The notes beneath the pieces are model-generated. The model was given only the letters and a program-made list of their open reading frames with translations. It was not told the origin of the DNA and searched no databases. From assembly GCF_024347135.1 (NCBI RefSeq), contig NZ_AP024908.1:744001-808000 (forward strand): DNA of 64,000 nt, in the 5' to 3' direction. The position numbers and the translations under genes were made by a program. Below are positions 44,413 through 53,853 of this stretch, in pieces (positions within the stretch are counted from its first letter, which is position 1; every line of letters begins with the position of its first letter). The DNA is from Vibrio spartinae (GTDB taxonomy: Bacteria; Pseudomonadota; Gammaproteobacteria; Enterobacterales; Vibrionaceae).

Positions 44413-46827
44413 TTATTCACCTAAAGTGATCTCGATGTGATGCACACCATCGGTAAATATCGGTGCTTTGTTTCCTTGGACCACAACACCATCGACGCGC
44501 ATCTCTGCGACGCCCCGATTGACTTGATGCGGATTGACGACATGAATCTGGTAAATCGCCCCTCTGAATTTCCGCTGCACGGAAAATTCGGGCCAATCAC
44601 TGGGAATACAAGGATCAACACATAAACCATCGACTTCAGGGCGAACCCCCAAAATCCACTGCGTGCCGGCGACGTAGGTCCATGATGAAGTGCCTGAGAG
44701 CCATGCATTACGACCTAAGCCAAATTGTGGATGCTCGTCGCCCAATATATTTTGCGGATAACAGTAGGGCTCGGATTCAAAAACCTCGACCTGATCATTC
44801 TTAGACGCCGGGTTAATTTGTCGGTAATATTGGTAAGCGCGATCACCATTGCCGACTTTGGTTTCAGCAATCATCATCCATGGGTTCGCGTGCAAGAAGA
44901 TCCCACCATTCTCTTTCGCTCCGGGCGGATACGTAGACACCCCACCCAGTTCGGGCGAGAATCCGTTATATCCGGGCGTCGAGAGCTTAATCCCATTTGC
45001 AGTATTTAATTTTGTATAGACGGCATCCAAAGCTTGCGTCGCACGCTCAGGTGTTGCAAACCCAGAAATCACCGACCAGCTTTGTCCATTGGTATAGATC
45101 TGTCCTTGGGCATTGGTATGCGATCCGATTGGTGCCCCTTTTTCATCAAAGTAACGGACGAACCACTCTCCGTCCCAGCCATGCTGATTGACGATGTGTT
45201 GCATCTGTTCATATTGGTCTTGATAACGCTGTGCGAGCGATGTCTCACCACGCAATTGACACAGATCGAGCATATCCAGTAACGCTTTACCGTACATATG
45301 AGCGACCATCAGTGACTCAGCCCCCGTCGGTAAATTCACCGTATCATTCCAGTCCGCAAATCCCAGTAGCGGTAAACCATGTTGCCCGGTATGCGTTTGT
45401 GTAAACGCAATCGCACGGCAGAGATGATCCCAGACTGTCCCTGAATCAACCGGCTTGCCCTGCTTATCTTTTTGATAGTAAGGAATGGTTTGATTGAGGA
45501 AATCCGCATTGCCGGTTTCTTTGACATATTGAGTGACGGCATAGACGATCCACAGGTGATCATCACCATAATAATCCGGGCGATCTTCCTCTTCACGCGA
45601 GTCACCGGCATTGGCTTCCATCGTTGAAGGGAAGAATTGATGCATGGCAGAGCCATCGGTATTCTGTACCGAGAGTAAACGTTCGATAAATTCCCGCGCT
45701 TCTTCAGGCATGTGCGTCATCACACCCAGAATATCCTGCGATGAATCACGGAATCCGATCCCACGCGCCCCATAACCAAGCTGATACAGCGATAAATAGC
45801 GAGACCAGTTTTTAGTGGTATGACACTGGCGAGGGTTGTGCACATTCAGCATTGAGTTCATCGCTGAATCAGGTGTTGTTACTTGAATAGCCGACAAATA
45901 GCCATCCCAGAATTCGCCCAGGTCAGCAAAAGCCTGATCGACTACTTGATGATCGCGATATTTCTCTAACAGCGGTTGCGCGATAGCGAGGCTCGCCATT
46001 TGGGTCAATTGGACAACGGTACGTTCGGTTTGCTGTGGCTTCAGCCAGCCTAAACGTAAGTTCAGCGCCCCGATATTATCCCCGCGCAAACATTCGCTGT
46101 TGGTCAGCTCAGCACCATTTAATGCTTCAGGTGCCGCCCAGCTCCCATAACCGTGATTCCCGAGGAACTGCTGGCGATCTCCGTCAAATGACGTCGCTGG
46201 CCGGTCAGCGGTCAATAAATTCACCGCATAGTCTCGCTTCATGAACGCATACTGTTCCAAAACGGTATGTCCCTGCGCTTGTTGATGCGCTTTCAAGATC
46301 ATCGTCTGAGGGACCCAGTCAGCATTGACCAGTTGCTTTAATGCATCAAAGTGGGTGAATTCAACCACCGGAATGACATCGACATGCAAATCGTCACCGG
46401 AAATATTAGTGATTTTAATATCTTGCAGTAAAACCGGATCTTGTTTCGGTACAAAGAAGGTGCTCTCACATCGCACACCATACGCTTCTGCAATAATGGT
46501 GGTGTAAGATAGTCCGGTATGATTCTCAAATTTATCCAACGGCTTCAGGGTCGGTGTATAAAATGGCGAGAAAATCGTAACTTCCCCATTTTGATGACGA
46601 ACCTTTAGATATAATGTCGAACCTTTAAAGTCGGCATTTGGCATCTGGGTAATATATTTGGTGATGCGATTCAGTGCGGGATCCTCCTTACAGAGTAAAA
46701 TTCCGCCGTTACTATCCACCAAACCACCGAAATTTAAGGTTCCTACATAATTACACCATTTGATTGGTGTACAGGGTGTTGTAGCAACATATTCTTTATT
46801 TTTATCGTCAAAATATCCGAATTTCAT
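44413..46827 (-). CDS. GH94 cellobiose/cello-oligosaccharide phosphorylase
   Basis: This 804-residue cytoplasmic enzyme cleaves a beta-linked disaccharide with phosphate to glucose 1-phosphate and glucose. The N-terminal MKFGYFDDKNKEYV is typical. The GIGFRDSSQDILG block (356-368), YYGDDHLWIVYAV (419-431), and GFADWNDTVNL (489-499, general-acid Asp in the ADWND motif) mark the catalytic barrel. C-terminal DPCIPSDWPEF resembles Vibrio chitobiose phosphorylase, but the surrounding genes (GH1, GH9, GH16) favour cellobiose or laminaribiose. It lies 93 bases downstream of the ATPase gene in the same orientation. Confidence 0.88.
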   Translation of the reverse strand: MKFGYFDDKNKEYVATTPCTPIKWCNYVGTLNFGGLVDSNGGILLCKEDPALNRITKYITQMPNADFKGSTLYLKVRHQNGEVTIFSPFYTPTLKPLDKFENHTGLSYTTIIAEAYGVRCESTFFVPKQDPVLLQDIKITNISGDDLHVDVIPVVEFTHFDALKQLVNADWVPQTMILKAHQQAQGHTVLEQYAFMKRDYAVNLLTADRPATSFDGDRQQFLGNHGYGSWAAPEALNGAELTNSECLRGDNIGALNLRLGWLKPQQTERTVVQLTQMASLAIAQPLLEKYRDHQVVDQAFADLGEFWDGYLSAIQVTTPDSAMNSMLNVHNPRQCHTTKNWSRYLSLYQLGYGARGIGFRDSSQDILGVMTHMPEEAREFIERLLSVQNTDGSAMHQFFPSTMEANAGDSREEEDRPDYYGDDHLWIVYAVTQYVKETGNADFLNQTIPYYQKDKQGKPVDSGTVWDHLCRAIAFTQTHTGQHGLPLLGFADWNDTVNLPTGAESLMVAHMYGKALLDMLDLCQLRGETSLAQRYQDQYEQMQHIVNQHGWDGEWFVRYFDEKGAPIGSHTNAQGQIYTNGQSWSVISGFATPERATQALDAVYTKLNTANGIKLSTPGYNGFSPELGGVSTYPPGAKENGGIFLHANPWMMIAETKVGNGDRAYQYYRQINPASKNDQVEVFESEPYCYPQNILGDEHPQFGLGRNAWLSGTSSWTYVAGTQWILGVRPEVDGLCVDPCIPSDWPEFSVQRKFRGAIYQIHVVNPHQVNRGVAEMRVDGVVVQGNKAPIFTDGVHHIEITLGE

Positions 46828-46843
46828 GATGACTATCCCTAGT

Positions 46844-46863
46844 CCCCTTTATCAATAAAGGGA
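46844..46863 (-). other. Intercistronic hairpin between ATPase and GH94 genes
   Basis: The stem CCCTTTA/TAAAGGG with a TCAA loop lies just upstream of the GH94 start codon on the minus strand. Confidence 0.55.
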
Positions 46864-46920
46864 ACAATTGATTTAAATATATTGTGATTTAAAAACTAAT
46901 TTATATTTAAAATAGCGACA

Positions 46921-48012
46921 CTAACTGGCTAAAGAATTTTCACTTAATGCATCAAATAAATGGATTGAATCCAGATCTAAATAAAGTTTTAATTCATCGG
47001 TATTCACTTCAGCCGCTTGTGTTTCCACCGTCAGTGGTTGACCCGCAATTTCAGTTTTCAACAAAATACTGGCGCCGAGTAATTCTTTGTCTTTAATTTT
47101 TACGGAGAATGGGAACACACGATCATGATCGATATGTTGCGCGCGTAAATGAATGTCCGTCGGACGAACCCCCAAATGTAATGCTAAGTTTTTCGAAGCG
47201 AGTGCTTTAAATCGTTCAGGCAGCGGGATCAGATTGTCGCCCAATTGAATATAAAATGCTTCCTCTTGACTGATGAGCTTCGCATCCAACATGTTCATTG
47301 ACGGGCTACCGATAAACTGAGCAACAAATTTATTGGCTGGTCGTTGGAAGACATCGGTTGGCGTCCCGACCTGCGCAACATACCCATCTTTCAGGATCAC
47401 AATCCGATCCGCGAGTGTCATGGCTTCAATCTGGTCATGGGTAACGTAAATCGTCGTTGTTTTCAGCTCGCGGTGCAGCTGTTTAATCTCTTCACGCATC
47501 ACACCCCGGAGTTTCGCATCGAGGTTAGAGAGCGGTTCATCGAATAAAAAGACTTTGGGTGTACGAACCATCGCGCGTCCCATCGCGACCCGCTGACGCT
47601 GACCACCCGATAACGCTTTCGGTTTGCGATCCAGTAATGGCTCCAGTTCCAGCATTTTCGCTGCTTTACGAACTTCTGTATCGATATCCTTTTTGGCCAT
47701 GCCTTTGAGTTTTAACGCGAATGCGATATTTTCGTAAACGGTCATGTGGGGATAGAGCGCATAACTTTGGAAAACCATGGCGAGGTCCCGGTCTTTCGCA
47801 TCCACTTTATTGACCAGCTTATCTCCGACATAAATATCGCCGGAAGTAATATCTTCAAGCCCGGCCAACATCCGCAATGTCGTTGATTTACCGCAACCTG
47901 ACGGCCCGAGGAATACCACGAACTCACCATCATTCACGGTGAAGTCGAAATGCTTCACGACATCAACATCACCAAAAGATTTCTTGATATTTCTGAATTC
48001 AACTTTAGCCAT
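46921..48012 (-). CDS. ABC sugar transporter ATPase, MsmK/UgpC/MalK type
   Basis: This 363-residue ATPase has Walker A GPSGCGKST (about residues 37-45), signature LSGGQRQRVAMGRAM, Walker B VFLFDEPLSNLD and H-loop YVTHDQIEAMT. A C-terminal TOBE/regulatory region follows (GVRPTDIHL). It energises the two permeases encoded upstream in the same train. The start codon overlaps the last base of the GH1 stop, indicating tight coupling. Confidence 0.92.
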   Translation of the reverse strand: MAKVEFRNIKKSFGDVDVVKHFDFTVNDGEFVVFLGPSGCGKSTTLRMLAGLEDITSGDIYVGDKLVNKVDAKDRDLAMVFQSYALYPHMTVYENIAFALKLKGMAKKDIDTEVRKAAKMLELEPLLDRKPKALSGGQRQRVAMGRAMVRTPKVFLFDEPLSNLDAKLRGVMREEIKQLHRELKTTTIYVTHDQIEAMTLADRIVILKDGYVAQVGTPTDVFQRPANKFVAQFIGSPSMNMLDAKLISQEEAFYIQLGDNLIPLPERFKALASKNLALHLGVRPTDIHLRAQHIDHDRVFPFSVKIKDKELLGASILLKTEIAGQPLTVETQAAEVNTDELKLYLDLDSIHLFDALSENSLAS

Positions 48013-49367
48013 TACTTGTTCTCCTCAGCTCGCTCTAACAACATATTTTTATAAGCAATAGCGCTTTGTTTCAGTGTTCTCTCTTGGGTCTGATAATCCA
48101 CATAAACCAAACCGAATCGCTGACGATAACCAAATGCCCACTCAAAATTATCCATTAAACTCCAGGCAAAATAGCCGTCGATCCGTACTCCGGCTCGGAT
48201 GGCCTGATCGATGGCTTCAAGATGCGTCTGAAAATAACGGATACGTTGTTCATCGTTAACTTGGCCATCAACACAAGTGTCGTCGGTCGCCGCACCATTT
48301 TCAGTCACATAAATGGGTGGCATATTGTCATAGCGTTCATTTAAACGGACGAGTAAATCCGTCAGACCTTGAGGATACATTTCCCAGCCGATATAGGTAT
48401 GCTCATTCTCAGGTTGGGGAACGATTTTAATCTCACCATGCTCATCATAACGAACCACATTACGGGTATAGTAATTGATACCAATATAATCGACAGGCGC
48501 GGAAATAATCTCGAGATCCCCTTCCAGAATCATCGGCATATGCATTGCCTGATGCTCAGTGATTAAAGCCGGATATTCACCTTTCAGTACCGGGTCAATA
48601 AACCATTGGTAATTGTCAGCATCTGAATAATTGGCGGCACCGATATCTTTGTCTTCCAAAGGGTAAGCCGGTGATGCACTGAATACCACGCCATGTTTCG
48701 CATTCGGAGCATTCTTACGCAGTACGGGCATGGCTAACCCATGTCCTAACATCAGGTGATGGGATGCGAGAAAACCTTCACGTTCTCCGACAACGCCCGG
48801 CGCATGAATCCCCCAGCGATACCCTAAGAAAGCCGCCACAAACGGTTCATTTAATGTGGTATAAACATCGATCTTATCGCCAAAATGACGGCTGACGACA
48901 TCCGCATACTCAGCAAACTTATACGCGGTTTCACGGTTGAGCCAGCCCCCTTTATCTTCGAGATATTGGGGCAGATCCCAGTGATACAGCGTGACGTACA
49001 CCGTCATTCCCCGGGCATGACATGCATCGATGATCTGCTCATAAAACGCCAGACCTTGCGGATTAACAACCCCGTCTTCGGGCAGAATACGCGGCCAGGC
49101 AATCGACAAGCGATAGGCATCCACACCTAAATCACTGATCATTTCAATATCTTGTTGCCAAAGATGGTAGTGATCACAAGCCACGTCACCATTATCACCA
49201 TCGTCCACTTTACCCGGCTTTTGACAGAACGTATCCCATATCGATGGTGTCCGGCCACCTTCTGCGACACCACCTTCAATCTGATAAGACGAAGTAGCCA
49301 CACCAAAAACAAAATCTTTATGACGTAATTGAGAGTCTTGAGGAAGTTCGTATTTATTCATGATCAT
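48012..49367 (-). CDS. GH1 beta-glucosidase (cytoplasmic)
   Basis: This 451-residue enzyme has no signal peptide. It opens with FVFGVATSSYQIEGG, has the acid/base glutamate in TLNEPF (about Glu174) and the nucleophile in YVTENGAA (about Glu356), and ends with the aglycone-site block YFAWSLMDNFEWAFGY. It hydrolyses imported cellobiose or beta-gluco-oligosaccharides to glucose, in parallel with the GH94 phosphorylase. Two in-frame ATGs are close together; AAAGGTT is better spaced for the second (third codon). It lies between permease and ATPase genes. Confidence 0.94.
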   Translation of the reverse strand: MIMNKYELPQDSQLRHKDFVFGVATSSYQIEGGVAEGGRTPSIWDTFCQKPGKVDDGDNGDVACDHYHLWQQDIEMISDLGVDAYRLSIAWPRILPEDGVVNPQGLAFYEQIIDACHARGMTVYVTLYHWDLPQYLEDKGGWLNRETAYKFAEYADVVSRHFGDKIDVYTTLNEPFVAAFLGYRWGIHAPGVVGEREGFLASHHLMLGHGLAMPVLRKNAPNAKHGVVFSASPAYPLEDKDIGAANYSDADNYQWFIDPVLKGEYPALITEHQAMHMPMILEGDLEIISAPVDYIGINYYTRNVVRYDEHGEIKIVPQPENEHTYIGWEMYPQGLTDLLVRLNERYDNMPPIYVTENGAATDDTCVDGQVNDEQRIRYFQTHLEAIDQAIRAGVRIDGYFAWSLMDNFEWAFGYRQRFGLVYVDYQTQERTLKQSAIAYKNMLLERAEENK

Positions 49368-49381
49368 AACCTTTAAAATCT

Positions 49382-50278
49382 TTAACCTTTCACTGCACCA
49401 GACGTGAGCCCGCTGATCATCTGTTTAGACGCAAACAAGTAAGTCACGACAAGAGGCAGTATCGAAATTGTTGTCCCCAACATCACCGCGCCCCAAGGGG
49501 TATTCGGGATCCCCTGAACACTACGGAGTGCCTGGGTGATGACGTAATTCTCAGGTGTTGTCAGCACCACCAAAGGCTGCATAAACATGTTCCAGAAGAA
49601 GACAAACTGGACGATTGCTAATGTCGCCAAGGCCGGTTTCATCAACGGCAAGACAACACTCCAGTAAGTTCGCAGCTGACCGGCACCATCAAGTTTCGCC
49701 GCTTCCAACAACTCTTTTGGCACAGAAGCCACGATATGTTGACGCATCAGAAAAATCCCGAATGGCGTGGTCGTAAACGGCAGCCATACCGCAATGTGGT
49801 TATCTAACAAACCCAGAAACTTAATAATCATGAAATAAGGAATCAGACTCAGCACCGGGGGAATCATCATGGAGCCGACTAACATCCCGAATATCAGTTT
49901 CTTGCCTTTAAATTGAAAGACACCGAATGCGTAGCCACCCATGCTACAAAACAGCAGTGAGACCGCCGTCCCAAGGAAGGCCACATAGATCGAATTAAAC
50001 ATCGCCTGCCAAAATGGCATGATTTCTTGCAGCTTGGCATAGTTGATTGCCAAGCTATCCCCAATCGCAAAACTAATGCCCGAACCAAAAATTTCAGTCC
50101 GGTCACGGGTTGATAACAGCGCCGACCAAACAAACGGAAACACTGTCACAATTGCAGAGATAATTAAGATAAACGCTAAGACAATCATGGCTAACTTTGT
50201 CATCACCGCGATGGTTTGATCACTCGGTTTTAAAGCACTCAGGCCCGAAGGTTTTTTCTCTAATGAGTTCGCCAACAT
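49382..50278 (-). CDS. ABC sugar transporter permease (MalG-like, CUT1)
   Basis: This 298-residue inner-membrane protein has about six transmembrane helices and the EAA loop in ELLEAAKLDGAGQLRTYWSVVLPLMKP, divided around residues 190-216. It forms the translocation pore with the permease encoded immediately upstream (1 base apart). The long cytoplasmic N-terminus before the first helix is ordinary for this class. Confidence 0.92.
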   Translation of the reverse strand: MLANSLEKKPSGLSALKPSDQTIAVMTKLAMIVLAFILIISAIVTVFPFVWSALLSTRDRTEIFGSGISFAIGDSLAINYAKLQEIMPFWQAMFNSIYVAFLGTAVSLLFCSMGGYAFGVFQFKGKKLIFGMLVGSMMIPPVLSLIPYFMIIKFLGLLDNHIAVWLPFTTTPFGIFLMRQHIVASVPKELLEAAKLDGAGQLRTYWSVVLPLMKPALATLAIVQFVFFWNMFMQPLVVLTTPENYVITQALRSVQGIPNTPWGAVMLGTTISILPLVVTYLFASKQMISGLTSGAVKG

Positions 50279-50279
50279 T

Positions 50280-51266
50280 TTATTGTTCCCCCAGTCCTTT
50301 TTTGCCGAAGAAGAAAAATTGAATCAAAGTACATATTGCAATCAGAGCAAACAGCAGCCATGAAATTGCAGAAGCGGTGCCCATTTCTAACCATTCCCAA
50401 CCCACTTTGTAGAGATACATTGAAATCGTTAAACCTGACTGGCCGGTACCACCGGTACCACGGGTCAGAACAAACGGTTCTTCAAATAGTTGTAAGTTGC
50501 CAATAATCGTCATGGTGACGGCAAAGAAGATAAAAGGACGAATCATCGGCAATGAAATGCTCCAGAAACGACGGATAGCATTGGCACCATCCATCCGGGC
50601 CGCTTCTAAAATATCTTTCGGGATCGTCATCAGCCCGGTGGTATATAAAACAATATTGAAACCGGTGTATTTCCAGAACACCATAATCGCGATAGACGGT
50701 TTTACCATGGTTGCATCATCAAGCCAGCGGATCGGCTGAAATTGATTAACCCACGCAAAAGCCCAACCGAATAAAGAGCTATCAGCAAGTGAAGTCAGCG
50801 TCTGATTAATAATGCCCGAATGGGGCGAATACATATTAAAAAAGATCAGAGACGCGGCAACGGTGGAAGTAATGTAAGGCAGAAAATAAGCAGACGTTAA
50901 CCAATGGCGTAGTCGATCTGCCATTGAGACCAAAATATAAGCGACCGGAATCGCGATGAGGTGTTGTGCGACACCGGAAGTAATCGCGAGCCAAAATGTG
51001 TTTTTAAGAGAACGCCAAAGCCACGGGTCGGTTAAAGCGATTGAATAGTTCTCAAACCCGACAAATTTCATCGCCTCTAAACCTTCAACAGGGTTCCATG
51101 CGTGAAATGAAAGATAAACAGAAAAAACTAATGGAAAAACACCAAACACCGAAAAAATACATAAGAATGGGAATAAAAAACCATAGGGTGTAAGCGCTTT
51201 CAAATATCTATTTAAAAAACGCTCATCCGATGGGCTTCTATTTTCATCTCTTGACGAATGCTTCAT
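50280..51266 (-). CDS. ABC sugar transporter permease (MalF/UgpA-like, CUT1)
   Basis: This 328-residue inner-membrane protein has about six transmembrane helices after a charged N-terminus (HSSRDENRSPSDER). The EAA loop appears as DILEAARMDGANAIRRFWSI, contacting the ATPase. It pairs with the downstream permease. AGAGGTTG precedes the ATG. It lies 61 bases after the binding-protein gene. Confidence 0.92.
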   Translation of the reverse strand: MKHSSRDENRSPSDERFLNRYLKALTPYGFLFPFLCIFSVFGVFPLVFSVYLSFHAWNPVEGLEAMKFVGFENYSIALTDPWLWRSLKNTFWLAITSGVAQHLIAIPVAYILVSMADRLRHWLTSAYFLPYITSTVAASLIFFNMYSPHSGIINQTLTSLADSSLFGWAFAWVNQFQPIRWLDDATMVKPSIAIMVFWKYTGFNIVLYTTGLMTIPKDILEAARMDGANAIRRFWSISLPMIRPFIFFAVTMTIIGNLQLFEEPFVLTRGTGGTGQSGLTISMYLYKVGWEWLEMGTASAISWLLFALIAICTLIQFFFFGKKGLGEQ

Positions 51267-51327
51267 AATTACAACCTCTTTACAAGGAAGTCATACTGAC
51301 TTCCTTGTATACATACCAATACATGAA

Positions 51328-52584
51328 TTAAAGATTACGAGTACGACGCTTAATTAAACGCTCAGCTTCTTTTAGTGCAGTTTTGATGTCTTTATTCTCA
51401 TCAAGAACTTCCATGAGTGCATTTTCGAAAATAATTGAGCGAGCAATATGATCCCCTTTTGAAGGTTGAACCGGTTTGATATTTCGTGCCACTTCAGCAA
51501 ATAACAACCGAGCCTGTTGCCCTCCCAGAAAATCAATTTTCTCTTTAAACATGTCGTCATCGTACGTGGTGACATTAGCAGGGAACGCGGCAATCGTTGC
51601 AAAGTGCTTCAGCTGGATGGCACGGTTGGTCGTCATGTACTTAATCAACTCCCACGCTTCATCCTGATGTTTAGATTGCTTCGGAATCGACAAGAACGAT
51701 CCGCCCCAACTGCCGTAAATCCCATTCGGTAAATGTGAAACTGCCCATTTGCCTGATGTTTCCGGTGCGATCCAGTTCTGCAAATGACCGAGCAACCAAG
51801 CCCCTGACAATTGCGTCGCAAAAGTACCTTTACGGAATCCTTCATACCATTCATTTGACCAAGCCAGAATCTGACCATCTAACCCTTTATCACGAATTTC
51901 TTTGGCCACTTGAAACGCATGCACAAAGCGCTCGGATGTAACAACCGATTTACCATTCTTATCGAAATAGATGCCTTCACCCTCAGGGACCGTGGTAAAA
52001 ATGATAGTTTGTGCGACATCAGCAGCAGACGGGATTAATTGAATCCCAATTTTTTTAAGCTTTTCACCCGCAGCAATGTATGAGTCCCAGCTTTTGATCA
52101 CATCATCGACTTTGAGCCCGGCTTTTTTAAAAATATCGGTACGGTAATACATCACCCCCGGACCTAAATCCACCGGCATCCCATAGACATCACCATCCCC
52201 GCCTTTTCCTTGAGACCAGGCATAAGGTGCAAAACGGTCTGCGTACTGATCAGCACCATATTTTTTAGAGAGATCAACCAAACCACCCGAGGCGACGAAT
52301 GGACCGATTTTCTCAACATCAACAACAATGACATCACCAGCACCCGAGCCTGTTGCCAAGTTGGTTGTGAGCTTGGTGTGATGGTCACCGTGGTTATTCA
52401 TCAGGTAATCAACATGAATCCCTGTTTTTTTCTCGAAATCAGGCAGTATCACTTTCAGGCTGCTATCAAAATCAGGGAATCCATCAAAGCGAATGCGCTT
52501 ATCCGCATCCGCAGAAAAAGAAGGCGCAGACACGATTCCCATCAGTACAACCGAGGTGAGTGTTAAGGCTTTTATTTTCATCAT
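51328..52584 (-). CDS. ABC transporter sugar-binding protein (family 1)
   Basis: This 418-residue periplasmic solute-binding protein has a signal peptide (residues 1-25, VLMGIVSAPSFSA). The mature part has the family pattern FEKKTGIHVDYLMNNHGD at the first lobe and GPGVMYYRTDIFKKAGL, FATQLSGAWLLGHL in the cleft region. It should deliver beta-gluco-oligosaccharides to the two permeases that follow; specificity is inferred from the enzymes in the same train. AAGGAT precedes a double ATG at 52579-52584. Confidence 0.9.
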   Translation of the reverse strand: MMKIKALTLTSVVLMGIVSAPSFSADADKRIRFDGFPDFDSSLKVILPDFEKKTGIHVDYLMNNHGDHHTKLTTNLATGSGAGDVIVVDVEKIGPFVASGGLVDLSKKYGADQYADRFAPYAWSQGKGGDGDVYGMPVDLGPGVMYYRTDIFKKAGLKVDDVIKSWDSYIAAGEKLKKIGIQLIPSAADVAQTIIFTTVPEGEGIYFDKNGKSVVTSERFVHAFQVAKEIRDKGLDGQILAWSNEWYEGFRKGTFATQLSGAWLLGHLQNWIAPETSGKWAVSHLPNGIYGSWGGSFLSIPKQSKHQDEAWELIKYMTTNRAIQLKHFATIAAFPANVTTYDDDMFKEKIDFLGGQQARLLFAEVARNIKPVQPSKGDHIARSIIFENALMEVLDENKDIKTALKEAERLIKRRTRNL

Positions 52585-52599
52585 TTATCCTTAAATAAC

Positions 52600-53607
52600 T
52601 TATAGGGTATTTATTACGTTCTTGACTGAATCTCTAATGACTAGAGAAGGTACAAGTTTAAGATTCACATCAGATTTATTTTTATTGATTTTATGAATTG
52701 CTAGTTTTACTGCTTCTTTGCTCATTTTCTCAATCGGAAAATCAATGGTTGTTAACCCCGGAGTGAGATAACGAGCAAAAAGAATATTGTCAAAGCCAAC
52801 TAACGAAATATCATCCGGCACAGAAAGTCCGACTGACTTCAGCACTTCACGCGCACCGAATGCCATGTGATCATTCGCTGCAAATACAGCAGAGAACGGA
52901 CATCCGCGATTGAGCAATTTGTTCATGGCGCTCATCCCTGTTTCTTCGGTAAATCCGGCCTCGGAAACAAGCATTTCGTTATATTCCAACCCGGCATTTT
53001 CCAATGCTTTTCTATAGCCTTGCAAGCGGCCCCTTGCATCAGATTTATTCAGCGGCCCGGTAATGCAAGCAATATGTTTGTGCCCCATTTTGATCAAATA
53101 TTGCGTCGCAAGTAACCCACCGGCTTCATTATCGATATCAATGCAACTGGTCACCATTTCAGGTACGACCCGGTTAATTAAAATAATCGGTAACCCTCGC
53201 TCTTCTAACATGATTAAATAATCATCATCGAGTTGTTGTGTATGGAGAATAAGTGCATCAACCCGGCGGCCTAAAAGAAATTCAACAGCTTCTTTCTGAC
53301 TTTGCTCAGTATTTGCTCCTGCCGTAATAACAGCATGATAACCGAGCTGACGTAACTGTCCTTCAATACTTTGTAATATCCCTGAATAAAATGGGCCACC
53401 TAATTCGGGGACAACAATACCAACACTTTCTGTACGGCTAGAAGCCAATGCTTGAGCAATAGAATTGGGGCGATAACCCAATTCTTTAATGGCTCTTTCA
53501 ACTTTTAATTGTTTTTCCCGACTGACTCGGGTCGACCCATTGATAACTCTGGAAACGGTTGCTTGTGATACACCTGCTCGTTCTGATACATGTTTAATAG
53601 TGACCAA
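52600..53607 (-). CDS. LacI-family regulator of the beta-glucoside operon
   Basis: The protein has about 335 residues. The HTH VTIKHVSERAGVSQATVSRV with VINGSTRVS and a hinge-like LGYRPNSIAQALAS are at the N-terminus. The effector domain contains SVGIVVPELGGPFYSGIL and DDISLVGFDNILFARYLTP. The open frame reaches 53661, but TTG at 53607 with AGAGG five bases upstream matches the family start. It is first in the train and lies 15 bases from the binding-protein gene, so it probably autoregulates. A TGAAATCATTTCA palindrome lies about 140 bases upstream. Confidence 0.9.
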   Translation of the reverse strand: MVTIKHVSERAGVSQATVSRVINGSTRVSREKQLKVERAIKELGYRPNSIAQALASSRTESVGIVVPELGGPFYSGILQSIEGQLRQLGYHAVITAGANTEQSQKEAVEFLLGRRVDALILHTQQLDDDYLIMLEERGLPIILINRVVPEMVTSCIDIDNEAGGLLATQYLIKMGHKHIACITGPLNKSDARGRLQGYRKALENAGLEYNEMLVSEAGFTEETGMSAMNKLLNRGCPFSAVFAANDHMAFGAREVLKSVGLSVPDDISLVGFDNILFARYLTPGLTTIDFPIEKMSKEAVKLAIHKINKNKSDVNLKLVPSLVIRDSVKNVINTL

Positions 53608-53748
53608 ATGAACCTCTGCTTGAAATCGCTTACAACTGGAGTATTCAAGATTATTGGTCACTTAAGCGTGACATTAATCACGGTAAACCTGAAATTTATT
53701 TAGTGATTAAGAAAAAATTGAAAAGCTTTGCAGTTTTCTAATAAGTCA

Positions 53749-53761
53749 TGAAATCATTTCA
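53749..53761. promoter_or_regulatory. Candidate operator: 13-bp palindrome upstream of the lacI-type gene
   Basis: TGAAAT-C-ATTTCA is a perfect odd-length palindrome in the AT-rich region between the MCP gene and the regulator. LacI-family sites more often have a central CG, so the protein that binds it is uncertain. Confidence 0.35.
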
Positions 53762-53853
53762 CATCGGTACGGTTGTTATCATTCATGACATAAAAAACCC
53801 TACATACTCAATGTGTTTATTTTATTCACACTGAATACTAATTGAATTGCTTA

